From positions 64,542,561 through 64,606,560 of the forward strand of contig CM035807.1 in assembly GCA_020466095.1 (NCBI GenBank): a DNA stretch of 64,000 nucleotides, read 5' to 3'. Shown piece after piece: positions 1 through 11,310 of this stretch; position 1 is the stretch's first letter, and every line of letters starts with the position of its first letter. Under the pieces are notes generated by a model that ran no database searches, was not told the DNA's origin, and saw nothing but the letters and a program-made list of their open reading frames with translations. The stretch comes from Chlorops oryzae. Lineage: Eukaryota; Arthropoda; Insecta; Diptera; Chloropidae. Made by a program: the position numbers and the translations under genes.

Positions 1-598
1 ATCGTGTTATATGTAGAATGCATTATTTCATGATGTTTTTGTTAAGAGGGGGGATGGCAGTGCTGTTTTTATCTTCACTTTTTGGTAAGTTTGTAATTTT
101 CAATTAAGCTTGATTGAATGAAACAAAAATTTTTGATTCACACAAACGCATGAACTGTGAGTGTATTATAAAAAAATTTTTTAACTGAGAGGACAATGGG
201 TTTCAATTACAAAGGATCGCATGTCCTGTGCACTTGTTTCATGCTGCATAACATGATACTTGGCTCATGAACCGTTGCGCTTGAAGTTATATCTGGTTTC
301 AAAATATTCTAGAAGTGTAGGGTGGGAGATTTTTATCAGGAGTGTTTAAAAATTTGCATCTCGTGTTGCAGAGCCTGGAACTTATGTTACAATTTAAATA
401 AATAAAATGAATATTATTCTTGTGCACAAAAAAGTAAGGGGTGAGTTTTGGATAGATAAATTTTTTTAAATCAGTGTAAACGTAAGTTCACAAGGCAAAG
501 TACAGTATTTAAAATTGAGCAACACTTTTTGTACCTATCAAAGTTTTTGACTATAATCTGAGTTTTACGAAAAAATTTTTCACTACATATCTTTTCAG
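1..598 (+). other. upstream bib intron, no gene seen
   Basis: AT-rich sequence with no open frame resembling a protein. It ends in a pyrimidine-rich tract and the AG at 597-598 that serves as acceptor for the first bib exon in the window, so I read it as the end of an upstream bib intron. The earlier bib exons (N-terminus, TM1-TM3, first NPA box) must lie left of the window. Confidence 0.7.
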
Positions 599-806
599 TA
601 TAAGCGTGCCTGGATACCAAGGGAACTTAAATGCAGCTGATGCTCAAAGTGCATTCCTGGCTAATTGGGAACGTTTTGGAATCGAATTTATCTTGACTTT
701 TGTGGTTGTACTCTCTTATTTCGTTTCAACAACTTCTTTGAAGAATGTCATGGGAGACTCAGCAGTTTCAATTGGTGTTGCCTACAGTGCATGCAACTTT
801 GTTTTG
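599..806 (+). CDS. bib: big brain (bib), internal exon: TM4-TM5 of aquaporin-family protein
   Basis: The product is Big brain, a plasma-membrane MIP/aquaporin-family protein acting with Notch in lateral inhibition in Drosophila. The exon encodes the stretch VPGYQGNL, then WERFGIEFILTFVVVLSYFV (TM4) and SIGVAYSACNF (TM5), which I recognise as the bib counterpart. The acceptor AG is at 597-598. The first base completes a codon from the previous exon, and translation then runs I-S-V-P-G-Y. The donor is TTG|GTAAGA, so the exon ends at 806 in phase 0. Without that splice the frame stops at 818. The next coding exon is 21.9 kb downstream and joins in phase 0. The GTG at 606 is an internal valine, not a start. 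Confidence 0.9.
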
Positions 807-1222
807 GTAAGAATATAATGCCTTTAAAAGATGTCATCTCAAGAATAACCTGGCACCTGATGTACTTTAAATTATTATACTAAGCCTCAGCAGCTCATTT
901 TGCTTATGTAAAGATCGTTTAGCAGCTAGTGTAAAGCTTCGGACATACACTGGCGTGCACTTGAACAGTGACAAGAATTTTGAAACAAATATGCAGCTAT
1001 TAAAGTGAAACTGAAAGACTGTTATTAACAAGAAAATTTTTTTATTATTCCTTATTGTATTGCGTATCAAGTACACCACCGAAAAATATGTTCAATCAAG
1101 GGGTTTTTGTATTAAAGTTTTTGTGTGAAAGTTCTTCGAAAAATGAGCACTTTTTATGCAGAATTTGAATAAGGAGAGTAACTTGCAATTGGTATACGTA
1201 AGAAAGTATTTTATTAAGTTTT

Positions 1223-2108
1223 TATACCCGACACACTCTGTGTCGAGGGTATATTGCGTTTGTTGGGTTGTGTGTAACACCCAGAACCAGTCGAGATAGA
1301 CCATACAAAATGTATATAGAAATGATCAGCGTCACCAGGAGATTCGATTTAGACATGTCCGTCTGTCTGTCTGTCTGTCTGTCCGTCTGTCTGTCTGTCC
1401 GTCTGTCTGTATACAGTTATCTTATCGAAGGAGTTGAGCTATCTTGACAAAATTTGGTATGCGTGCTCACGGGGACATGAGTAAGAACAAGTTCGAGAAT
1501 GGACCCGATCGGACCATTTTTAGGGGTACGTCCAGTACTAGGGTCTGTTATGAAAATCACAAAAACTGCTCTAAAACCTGAGTTTTTCAAGATATTTTGA
1601 TGAAACTTGGTATTTGAACATGTTTAAACGCAAGTAATATGATTTCAAAAAATTTGAAAAGTGGGCGTGGCATAAGGGCGTTTTTCGAAAATTGTCTCCT
1701 ACACCCGAAATACAAATGGGACTTGAACGAAAGTTGGCACGTATGCTTCCTCGATAGCCAGTAAAGTCCTCCCCAAAAATTTTTCGATAGAACCATTATT
1801 AAGGGTACCTCTAGTACTAGGGTCTGTCACAAAAATCTCAAAAATGCCTCAAAAGCGGACTTTGTTGAAATATTTCTATGAAACTTAGAATTTAAGCGTA
1901 TATATAGGGGTCCGATTAGAATCCCAAAAAAATTGAAAAACTGGGCGTGGCAAATGGGCGGTTTTTATAAAGAAATTAAACAAAAGTCGGTATATGGGGC
2001 CCCTAATGGCCTTAAACAACTCCTGATATTAAAAATTATTCGAACATAAGTGTCTGTGTCGGGTATTCTATTGTCAGGCTCGCCTGACTATAACACCCTT
2101 ACTTGTTT
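1223..2108 (+). mobile_element. DINE-1/Helentron-like repeat, family A, copy 1 (full length)
   Basis: Begins TATACCCGACACA and ends with TGTGTCGGGTA, the reverse complement of its subterminal motif. Then come the hairpin GTCAGGC-TC-GCCTGAC and the terminus ACCCTTACTTGTTT. It contains a (GTCT/GTCC)n microsatellite at about 1360-1411 and the GGGCGTGGC blocks typical of DINE-1 repeats. It has no coding capacity. It lies inside the Tc1-type element and is therefore younger than it. Confidence 0.85.
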
Positions 2109-2155
2109 TAATTGAAAATAAAAATATAATATAAACATTTATAAGCACTAAGTAT

Positions 2156-4093
2156 TTAGTAATGTGTGGGACCACCATCAGTGTTGGGCGAATTGTCTAC
2201 ATATACATTGTATACACGATTTTCTACATGTAGACAATGTAGGTAAACAATTCAATTTTTCTACGTAAACAATGTCAACAATGTAGACAATGTAGACAAT
2301 TTAGAAAAAACCATTTAAAAAATTCGATACTGATAAAAAAATTCGACTGCTGATAGTGTTGACTGCTTCATAATTCCCAAAACGTATTGTAAATTTAAGT
2401 AGCAGCTATTGATACGAATTTCAATTAAAATCCGAAGAATTCTAGCTGAACGAAGCGAAATGCCAAATAATTGGGAAGAAACAGCAGTACGTTTGAAATT
2501 TTGCTGGTAATGTTCTTAAAAACGCAGGAAAATATCTGTTCGTATTCTCTTTTTATTCAATAGAGGTACATATTTTAAAGACACATATTGTCAACACTAT
2601 TTTCTATATTGTTTACATTGTTTACATTGTCTACATTGTCTACACCATTGTCTACATTGTTTACGTGATTGTCTACGTCGACACGTAGACAATTACAAAT
2701 TGGTGTAAAATGCCCAACACTGACCACCATTCTTCGAAATAACTTCAAAGATTCTTTCACTAGGAGAATCATACAGAGATTTGAAATAACTCAAGGATAT
2801 CTCACTCCAGGCTCCTTTGATGGCAACTGTTAATGAGTGTATGTCATCGTATTGTCTTCCATCCCCATACATTTTAAAGTATATTGAGATCAGAAGAATA
2901 AGGTAGCCAATCCATGAAAGCAACGTTTTGCCTCTGAATACAGCTTTTTACCACTCGAGCTGTGTGAATCGGATCATTATAGTGCTGGAAATTCCACGGT
3001 AATGGTCCAAAAATATTATTCATTTCCGGAAATGCTTTCTCATGCAAGGCTTTATAATGAACTGTATTCATTTTAGAAGATAAAAATTGCAATTGAGACG
3101 TTCCGTAGTGTGAAATAGCACCCCACAAGAAGTGTTCTTTCTTTTCGGAGGTGGTGGAAATAATAGTTGAACCCATCAGGTCCATCCAAATTGAAACGTT
3201 TTTCATCTGAAAAAACTACGGTATGCCATTCGTTTTTCCAAGTCGTGTGATTTCGATCAAAAACTTTGCGAGAGTGATGTGCATAACTAACATATAAAAC
3301 ATTAAGCATTTTTTTAAATGTATGAAGCATTTCGTTTTATTTGCTTTCAAAATAAAACGTCTGTTGCATGGTTGAAATTTTAGTTGTTTCAAAAACTCCT
3401 TAATAGTCCAAAAAATGTACATTTTTCATATATTTTGGCCCTACTTTTTTCATACAAGTTTTATAATAAAAAATATGTTTCGATAATAGATAGATACAAA
3501 TTATTTGTTTCAACTTCAAAAACATTAAGTTCTTAATTAAAACGAACCGAAAAAGTTAATCAAAGTCAATATTTTACGTAATGAAAATCTGTTGATAACA
3601 ACGATAATTGAATGGAAAATGTATACTTTAAAAAAAGAATAAAATACCTAATATATCAGTCATGGCGTGTTGCTAGGGCCAACGTGAATTTGTATCGTAC
3701 ACAATCCGTGTGACACTAAATCAAATGCCAAAAAATCGTTGCTTGGGGAGATCATAGGGCTTGCACAACACTGATTTAGATGTTCAGATTTACGAATAAC
3801 TCTTCGGACAGTGTCGACACTAGCTTCAATACCCAAATTTGAACGGATTTTGGCAGCAGAACAGTGTGAATTTGAAGCTTCTCGAACTATTCGTCGCTCC
3901 TCAGTAAGTGAAAGTAATTTCTTGGTGCGCCCTTTTATATTACTTCCATAACTTGACGCATTTTTAAGAAAATTGCATGCCGCATTCTTGCTTCTCCCAA
4001 TGATTTGAGCGATTTTCCCGTTGGAAAGATTGCCCTCCTTAAAGTAATTATTTTCTCTTTTTTTCCGGATGTAAGAGCTTTACCGCGACCCAT
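2156..4093 (-). pseudogene. Tc1-type (IS630 superfamily) transposase, broken
   Basis: The start codon is at 4091-4093 (protein begins MGRGKALTS) and the expected end is the TAA at 2156-2158. The N-terminal helix-turn-helix part is frameshifted around 3930-4000. The first catalytic Asp is seen in VVFSDEKRFNLDGPDG (about 3190-3240) and the second in NDPIHTARVV (about 2955-2985). The final acidic segment (PYSSDLNIL, then a stop) is degraded. The C-terminus FEVISKNGG is cut by a hAT MITE. Downstream of the target duplication the same frame supplies PTHY and the stop, the usual Tc1 ending. It is inactive. Confidence 0.85.
2179..2722. mobile_element. hAT-type MITE inserted in Tc1 transposase
   Basis: Terminal inverted repeats CAGTGTTGGGC / GCCCAACACTG flank 544 bp. 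An exact 8 bp duplication ACCACCAT stands at 2171-2178 and 2723-2730, diagnostic of the hAT superfamily. The flanks carry short repeats of the type TGTAGACAA on the left and their complement on the right, so the element can fold on itself. There is no coding capacity. Confidence 0.9.
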
Positions 4094-4406
4094 TTTATTT
4101 TTTATATATTCAAATCGCATGTTTGACGACAAAACAAAACAAACATTCGGCACGTGGCGTTTTACCCAAAATGCAGAAATCACATCTGTCCCTATTCAAG
4201 TGCATGCAAAAATCATGACATACTCATCACATATAGGAAAAAACTATAAATTAATTGAAAGGCGTAAATATATTATGTCTTAAGCTGGTCACTACTATCT
4301 ACGTCAGAAAAGAGCAAGGCACAAGGTAATTGCAGCAAACGTCTAAGAAAACCGTGACTCCAAACTTGTAAAAATTATTGTCTCTATTCAAGTGAATGCC
4401 AGTGTA

Positions 4407-4718
4407 TGTTTTTATATATATCTATGGTGTCAATGCGACTAAAGGCCCCTTTGCTACTGTTCTCATTAAACTTTTTTGTTACACTGAGCTAAAGATCGTA
4501 GTAAAAATAAGAAAAGCGAAGTTTAATTCTACGAAAAGCAATGATTTTGCTCTATTAACGGGCGCAGTTAAAAAAATCACAAGATATTTAAATAAATTAG
4601 TTAAAGAAGAGTCTACTACGCGAAGTAAGTTTAAATACGAAAAAAATGGCAACATTTTGTCATCTGTACAATCCCAATTCGGCGGGTTCGATCCCCGGTC
4701 AGGCGGGCGTAAATTTTT
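4407..4718. other. intronic spacer with a pol III B-box-like motif
   Basis: No convincing gene. An open frame across it has no recognisable product. GGTTCGATCC at 4685-4694 within a GC-rich patch matches a tRNA/SINE B box, but no good A box precedes it, so I do not call a tRNA. Confidence 0.4.
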
Positions 4719-4991
4719 TATACCCGACACACTCTGTGTCGAGGGTATATTGCGTTTGTTGGGTTGTGTGTAACACTCAAAATCAGTCGAGATAGACTAT
4801 ACAAAATGTATATAGAAATGATCAGCGTCACCAGGAGATTCGATTTAGACATGTGCGTCTGTCTGTCTGTCCGTCTGTCCGTCTGTCCGTCTGTCTGTAT
4901 ACAGTTATCTTATCGAAGGAGTTGAGCTATCATGACAAAATTTTGTATGCGTGCTTACGGGGACATGAGTAAGACCACTAAGCATACAATA

Positions 4992-5225
4992 CATATATTA
5001 CTATATATGTCACTCAGGAGCCGTTTCTATTTTGGCTCTTTTCAACACGGTCTTGGGTACTCACCACAATCTTGTGTACCCACCAAAATGAGCATTTTTC
5101 ACTTAGGTACTCACCAAAAGTATTTCTCTCTCGCTCTTTTTTTGCCTGCCGAGTAACATCTCTTTCTAACTGGCGCGGAATGTCCCGCCCAAAATCTATG
5201 AGAGTGACATATATAGTAATATATG
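4992..5225. repeat. 234 bp unit with 24 bp perfect inverted repeats
   Basis: Bases 4992-5015 are the exact inverse of 5202-5225 (core GAGTGACATATATAGTAATA). The interior repeats GGTACTCACCA-type words. It has the size and layout of a small MITE, but no target duplication is visible and it abuts the larger foldback element. Confidence 0.6.
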
Positions 5226-5233
5226 ATACAATA

Positions 5234-6769
5234 TATAGAGGAATAATTTCATAGAAGCGTTTGGCACCCAAAAAGCAGCCATCAATAACTCCCAGGCTCT
5301 CAGTTTTATTCTTGCTCTCTCACTTTTGTTTAAGCTCTCTCAATTTGCGCTCATAAATGAGCGAGAATTATTTCATCTTCGCTTTGCTACACTGAAGTCG
5401 TATTGAACATACTACGTGTGTGTGTATGTGAATATGTCGAGTTTTTTCTTCTGTTGTTCTTCTTTAATTCTTTTGAAGAAGTTACGATGTGCGTATGTAA
5501 GAAAATTTTCGATTCGATGTTGATTTTTGGTTTATGCATGGAACGAAAATGTGCGTATAAGCTCTTTCACTGCCGACATGCCGCATTTGTTTTGAAGAGT
5601 GTTTTCATTAACAAAGTAACAACAAAATGAACAAGCATTTTCGGTAGTGTTCGACCTTTAGTGATTTTGTTAGTAGTGTTGTTGGGAAAACCTCTAATAC
5701 AAAAAATAAGCTAAACATTTTAAATGGTTAAAACAAATACAATAAATAATTCACTTCGAATTATCGAAATGTCTTACAGATTTTGCAAAGAAGATCTTTA
5801 GCTCCGAAAAATCGGAATTTCTTAACGTCTTCGTAACGAAAAATTAGTCTTTAGTTCCGAGAATTTATCGAATTCTCTTACCGACTTATTAAATAATTTT
5901 TTAAACATTCATTTTACTTGGATTTCGAAGAAATCGACAATACGAAAAGTAAAGAAAAGAGCATTACAGATTTTTTAATGCAATACCTATTATTAAAAAA
6001 ATATTCATGCTCCCATACTGTCCTTTTGATATATTCTTTCATTTTTCTTTGCCAATAAATAATGTTCATAATAATTGAAAATAATTTCAATTTAAAATAT
6101 AAATAATATGAAATATCAAAAAAAGGAGAAATTATTTTAATAGTGATCATACGAGTAACAAAATCACTAAAGGTCGAACACTACCGAAAATGCTTGTTCA
6201 TTTTGTTGTTACTTTGTTAATGAAAACACTCTTCAAAACAAATGCGGCATGTCGGCAGTGAAAGAGCTTATACAGTAGAGTACGGATAAATGCAACACGT
6301 TTTTTGCTCGAATTCTTGTGCACTTATGCGATCTTTGCATTAATCCGTGCATATTTCCATGAGAACTCAAAAAAAGGCATCAAAGCTTCTTGCATTTATG
6401 GGGTTTTTGCATTTATTCGTGTTGCATTTATCCGTAGTTCACTGTACGCACATTTTCGTTCCATGCATAAACCAAAAATCAAAATCGAATCGAAAATTTT
6501 CTTACATACGCACATCGTAACTTCTTCAAAAGAATTAAAGAAGAACAACAGAAGAAAAAACTCGACATATTCACATACACACACACGTAGTATGTTCAAT
6601 ACGACTTCAGTGTAGCAAAGCGAAGATGAAAATAATTCTCGCTCATTTATGAGCGCAAATTGAGAGAGCTTAAACAAAAGTGAGAGAGCAAGAATAAAAC
6701 TGAGAGCCTGGGAGTTATTGATGGCTGCTTTTTGGGTGCCAAACGCTTCTATGAAATTATTCCTCTATA
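5234..6769. mobile_element. foldback element with 439 bp inverted arms
   Basis: Left arm 5234-5672 (starts TATAGAGGAATAATTTCATA) is the near-perfect inverse of right arm 6156-6769 once a 172 bp MITE plus 2 bp duplication is subtracted (439 versus 440 bp). The centre (5673-6155) is non-coding. The ORFs that can be read across the arms are mirror images of each other and resemble no protein, so I treat them as chance frames. I see no clear target duplication. Confidence 0.85.
6273..6444. mobile_element. 172 bp pogo/Tc1-type MITE in foldback right arm
   Basis: Inverted ends CAGTAGAGTACGGATAAATG and, from the other strand, CAGTGAACTACGGATAAATG. A TA is present on both sides (6271-6272 and 6445-6446). 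The left arm of the foldback element preserves the uninterrupted sequence with a single TA at the equivalent position, giving an internal empty-site control. Confidence 0.92.
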
Positions 6770-6796
6770 GTGCACTCTACCAAATTGATTTTGGAA

Positions 6797-6873
6797 AATG
6801 AATTTGAAGCTTCAACTTTGTCGCTCCTCAGAAGTGAAAGAATTTCTTGGTGCGCCTTTTAATTACTTCCTAA
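6797..6873. repeat. fragment duplicated from the Tc1-type element
   Basis: About 75 bp (GAATTTGAAGCTTC through CTTGGTGCGCC) matches 3868-3952 of the Tc1-type transposase region with a few gaps. It is a small displaced copy at the right border of the foldback insertion. Confidence 0.7.
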
Positions 6874-7189
6874 TGTTCGAGAATTGGACCCGATCGGACC
6901 ATTTTAAGAATAACTCCAAGTTTGGCGCGCAGCCAGGATTTCAATTTGGGGGCTTCGCAGAAAATTTTTCTAAATATTTTTCCGTTTTTATTGCTTTAAC
7001 AGCTTACCAATTTTATATATTTATAATTCAATATTTCATAAATACGTAACAATTTCATAAGGTGGTCACGTGCGTACAAAAAGTATTTTCGCAGGAACTT
7101 ATTCCATTTCAAGTGCAATGTTAAGTCTGCGCTTGCATTACTATCAAGTTTAATTTAGTATGCTCTACACTGGGAGTAAGATCTCGATG

Positions 7190-7860
7190 GACGTAGTTAG
7201 TGCTAGGCACTACTTAACCTCTGTTCTGTCATTGTAGATCAAGGATAAGGTTTTGAGTAACGGTCTAAGAAACCGTACCAAACTCTCATGTTAAAAATGT
7301 CGTTATTGGAAGAGTAGCCAAAATAGTTAATAAAATAATAATAGTCTGGTAAGATGTCAATGTTACAACCCTTTATAGCGTCAAACACTTTAAATTGTTC
7401 TTTCATTTTTTTCTAAAATCGTTAATTAATTTATACCAAATAGTGATTCCATTTTTGAATCATCAAAATTTCCCTCTTAATGCTTAATAAAAATAAAGAG
7501 TATTTTTAAATTTGTCTAAAAAATCATCAACTTTTGCAGTATCGCTTTGAGGACATAAAACTTGAAAACCAAGAAGAATATCCTTGTCATTTGACAACGA
7601 TTGGTTAAGTTGACAATAAATGCATCCACAAAAGGTAAATAAAGGGAAATACGATAATAATATTCAACACTTTTAGTATGAAAATGTGCTTCGTGGTCCT
7701 GAGAATGTGCGAGCCTAGGTTTTTGCAAAATAAGTCCGCTTGATAAAGCTTGCTTCTCAGCGTTTTTAAACAATTTGCTGAAATTCTTCCTCAGCGTTGT
7801 TCTTAAGTTTGAATATTCTCTAAGCATATATCTGCTAGGACAAGAGCATATTGAGATCAA
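7190..7860 (-). pseudogene. hAT-superfamily transposase relic (ZMYM1-like type)
   Basis: The minus-strand frame 7860-7516 reads LQKPRLAHSQ, then EYYRISLYLPFVDAFIVNL, a pattern I associate with hAT transposases of the ZMYM1/52 kDa-repressor-like group. Further down the same strand, in a shifted frame near 7215-7250, STMTEQRLSSA resembles the hAT C-terminal block. The stretch between is full of stops and frameshifts. No inverted repeats found. Confidence 0.6.
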
Positions 7861-8143
7861 AATTTCTACCTTGTAAATATTTACATAGAGAAGTTATTAA
7901 AGACTTGATTTTACAATGAAGAGATATAGAAATTCGCCTTTTTGTAAGGTACATTTTAAAAATTAGACTGACTTGACACATTTTGATCATTCCAAGAGGA
8001 AATTCGGTCAATAACTAAAATTATTGCATCATAAAACTTAATAAGGAGTTCATAGAAGACGGCGATTGAAATGTAAGCTGTGTCGTGTATTTTTTCCTTA
8101 ATTTGGAAGCTTAACCCCAAGGCCTGTCGAATAGCGCACTGCC

Positions 8144-8711
8144 TCCAGTACTAGGGTCTGTTACGAAAATCACAAAAATTGCTCTAAAATTGATTTTCAA
8201 GATATTTTGATGCAATTGCATGTGAATTATATTTAAGCCAATAAAGTGATTACAAAAATCAGAAAAATGGGCGTGTCAGAAGGCGTTTTCGAAAATTGTC
8301 TCCTACTCCCGAAACGCCTATGGGACTTGAACGAAAATTGGCACTTATACTTCCTTTGTAACCATAAACATCCTGTCCAAAAATTTTCTGGATTGGTTCA
8401 TTATTAAGGGTACCTCCAGTACTAGGGTCTGTCACAAAAATCCGAAAACTGCCCCAAAATCTGACTTTTTCCAAATATTTCAATGAAACTTAGAACTTGC
8501 GCGTATATTTAAGCCTCCGATTATAATTCCGAAAAATTGGAAAAGTGGGCGTGGCAAAGGGGCGGTTTGCATAAAGAAATTTAAAAAAATGCGGTATATG
8601 GGGCCCCTATGGCCTTAAACAACTCCTGATATTAAAAATTATTTGAATATGTGTGTCTGTGTCGGGTATTCTATTGTCAGGCTTGCCTGACTATAACACC
8701 CTTACTTGTTT
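8144..8711 (+). mobile_element. DINE-1-like family A, copy 3, 5' truncated
   Basis: Starts mid-element at CCTCCAGTACTAGGGTCTG and runs to the complete 3' end with GTGTCGGGTA, the GTCAGGC/GCCTGAC hairpin (one mismatch) and CTTACTTGTTT. The microsatellite and 5' subterminal repeat are absent. Confidence 0.85.
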
Positions 8712-10191
8712 TTTTTTTGTGTTATTAATAATAACGTAACATTTAGATAATATTTAACAACCTAACAGGAATAAAAAGCTTTAAAGAAAACTTTTTATGC
8801 AAAAAAATAAGATATTTTAAAAGTCCGGGATTGGACCTCTTATTTATGGGCTTGAAAGCTAGATTTTTAATTCCAACTGATCCTTTTTTCCTTTAAATAT
8901 TTTTTCGTATTTTTTAATTCCCATTTTTCACACATTTAATTCCCTGCCAGGCCAGGGCAGCAGATCGTACCACCTTCTATGTAAAAAAAGTGTGCCGAAT
9001 ACCAGCGAATATGACGCATTTTTGCAAGACAATAATGAAAAGAAAAAAAATTTTGTTTGGATCGAACGTTGAGGTCGCGCGATAGTATTATTCTTTATAT
9101 CTCTGGTGTTTAAAGTCGGATTTTAAAGTTTGGTACATCAATGTTGTTGTCGCTAGGAGGACAATGTGGTCATTGACCTTAGGCGTACCGTTGTGCTACT
9201 TACCCCCAAGGACCTCAGTTCCTAACATCCTGGTGTGACCCCCTAATATGAAAAAAATAAGAACCTTAACATATCAACATAATAATTATACATTACAACA
9301 TCACAAACATATGTGAGCTAATTTTTGATTAGTATGCATGTCTCTTCTTGTGTGTAAGTCCGCATAAAGCTAATGAGAATTTTAGAAAAATAGTTATATG
9401 CACTTATACTTTCATTGTTTGATATGACAAAACAATCAAAAAACGGTTTGTTACGTGTTAATACCTTCGGTGTTCAATATAACAAAAATTTCAAACAAAA
9501 GTTTTCTCAACTATAACTACAATTTTAAACATCAGTTTTGTCAAGTGTTAATACCTTTGGTACAACATAAAAATTTCAAGCAAATATTTTGCTAAGCGTT
9601 AATGTTTTGGTATTTAATACAACAAAATAATCAACCAAAATTTTTGTTCGAAACTTAATATTACGAACTTTTCCCGAGTTTCGTGATTTGTTTGAAATTT
9701 TTAATTGGTACAACTAAAACACCGATTAATCGAGGTTAACAAACGCCGTTAATTGGATTTTTTGTAGATATTTATATAAAAAAAGTGTGGCATAACTTCC
9801 GGGGAATAAAGTCTTCTCATTTTTTCTATAAAACCCAATTAAAATATGAACCACTCATCGGATTTTGTTTTCTTGGTTTTGAAATGCTCTTAGAAATTCA
9901 CTCTTTTACTTGAGATAGCCTGAACAAGAATACTGGATCTCTTTCGGAAATTATATGGGTTTGAAACCAAGTTTTTGTACAAACTTGTTAAAAATTTCAT
10001 AAAACTTTTGCCTTTATCGACCTATAACGTCTACACTGTTAAACCGATTTCATCCACATTAATGAGGGATATGTTGTATTTTTACTCTTTTTTCATATAA
10101 ATTAAAGATTTTTTGAAACGGTCGCACGAGAATGTGGCTACGACAAAAAATTATTGACAAAAATTCGCAAAACCTTTACTAGTAAATATTT
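8712..10191. other. intron stretch with weak tandem repeats, no gene
   Basis: A GC-richer block at 8940-9245 contains no frame I recognise. Between about 9425 and 9660 a word of the type GTTAATACCTT-GGT-CAATA, followed by AACAAAA-TTTCAA, recurs about three to four times with heavy drift, suggesting an eroded tandem repeat of roughly 65 bp. Confidence 0.4.
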
Positions 10192-11045
10192 AAACAAGTA
10201 AGAAAGCAAAAGTCGGTCAAGCCCGACTTTGAAATACCCAGCGTCACGACATTTATGGCGCACTATGTTTTGCCTCTCCATTTGTGGGCGTGGCAGTGGG
10301 CGGGTTACAAAAATTATTTCCCTAGACCTTTCATTCGCCTTGGTGAACCTATATTGCGAATTTGAGACTTCTTCGGCTTTTAATTCGGAAGTTACAAAAA
10401 ATCTTCATTTGTGGGCGTGGAAGTGAACGCGCTATATTAAACTTTGTTCGTGCACTTTTCATTTGCCTTGGTCAATCTATGTTGCGAATTTGAAGCTTCT
10501 ATGCCTTTTACTTCGGAAGTTACGAAAATTCGCCATTTGTGGGCGTGGCAGTGGGCGGGCTACATAATGTTTTTTCCTACACCTTTCATTCGCCTTGGTC
10601 AACCTTTGTTGCGATTTTGAAGCTTCTACGCTTTATACTTCGGAAGTTACGAAAAATCTTCATTTGTGGGCGGGCCACATAAAATTTTTACCTACACCTT
10701 TCATTTGCCTTGGTGGACCTATGTTGCGAATTTGAAGCTTCTACGCCTTTTAATTCACAAGTTACGATAAGCTCTTATTTGTGGGCGTGGCTCGAGGAGG
10801 ACGGCGTCCATTTTTTTCCAAGATATGTCCCTTTTTGTAGTTTACCAGTACACCAAATATCAATGAAATGTGTTGAGTGGTTCGCAAGTTACAAGCATTT
10901 TATTGAAAACACAATAAATTCATTTGTGGGCGTGGCAGTGCGCGGATGTCTCCCATTTTTACTTAGGATCATACTCGGACCCCGATATACATGTGTGCCA
11001 AATTTCGACTTCATTGGTCCAGCTGTTTCGGAGGAGATCCGACCA
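10192..11045 (-). mobile_element. DINE-1-like family B, copy 1, 5' truncated
   Basis: Read on the minus strand it ends ...CGCTGGGTATTTCAAAGTCG, then a hairpin (AAAGTCGGGCTTGACCGACT) and CTTTCTTACTTGTTT. It contains repeated about 118 bp blocks with GTGGGCGTGGCAGTGGGCGG and TTCGGAAGTTACGAAAA. It breaks off at the GATCCGACCA motif before the microsatellite that other family B copies carry. Confidence 0.8.
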
Positions 11046-11189
11046 TTAAGGATTTTTTTGCGTAGTGTTTTTAGTAAATTAGAAAATTTTCAGGAAATTT
11101 TCATTCAAATTACAAGTAATTGTAATTGAAAAACATCAATTACAATTTGTAATTATAATTTTAAAAAAAATTACTTAAATATATACCAG

Positions 11190-11310
11190 TGATAGTGGCG
11201 CTGAGATAGCGCAGGGGATGCGTGCTATGCTCTTGATCCCAGGGTCCGAAGTTCGGTTCTCGACACAGGCGAAACGGTGTTTAATGTTCCAAGCCTAGCA
11301 CTGGTTTTTC
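11190..11310 (+). repeat. tRNA-like SINE head (A and B box motifs)
   Basis: A-box-like TAGCGCAGGGG at about 11209 and B-box-like AGTTCGGTTCT at about 11251 have tRNA-like spacing. No proper acceptor stem pairs around them. I interpret it as a tRNA-derived SINE or tRNA pseudogene, not a functional tRNA. Confidence 0.45.

Larger units (their letters stand above)
948..4404 (-). mobile_element. Tc1/mariner-type element, interrupted by two later insertions
   Basis: The ends are inverted repeats starting CACTGGCGTGCACTTGAA (left) and, on the other strand, CACTGGCATTCACTTGAA (right), each next to a TA dinucleotide (946-947 and 4405-4406), as expected for Tc1/mariner target duplication. A second copy of the right-end motif lies at about 4187-4206, suggesting an IR/DR structure. 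The interior carries a minus-strand transposase pseudogene. A DINE-1-like repeat (1223-2108) and a hAT MITE (2179-2722 plus its duplicated site) were inserted later. Removing them leaves about 2 kb, a normal length for the group. Confidence 0.85.
4719..6916 (+). mobile_element. DINE-1-like family A, copy 2, split by foldback insertion
   Basis: The 5' part (4719-about 4976) runs from TATACCCGACACA through the GTCT/GTCC microsatellite to ATGAGTAAGA. A further piece of the same family resumes at 6874-6916 (GTTCGAGAATTGGACCCGAT). Between them lie a small inverted-repeat unit, a foldback element and a Tc1 fragment. The 3' half of the family is missing. Confidence 0.75.

Noticed and set aside
606..818. 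A short standalone gene starting at GTG 606
   Set aside because: It is an internal bib exon with clear acceptor and donor sites.
5403..6677. ORFs at 5403-5630, 6304-6615 and 6396-6677 as genes
   Set aside because: They are mirror readings of the foldback arms with no domain similarity.
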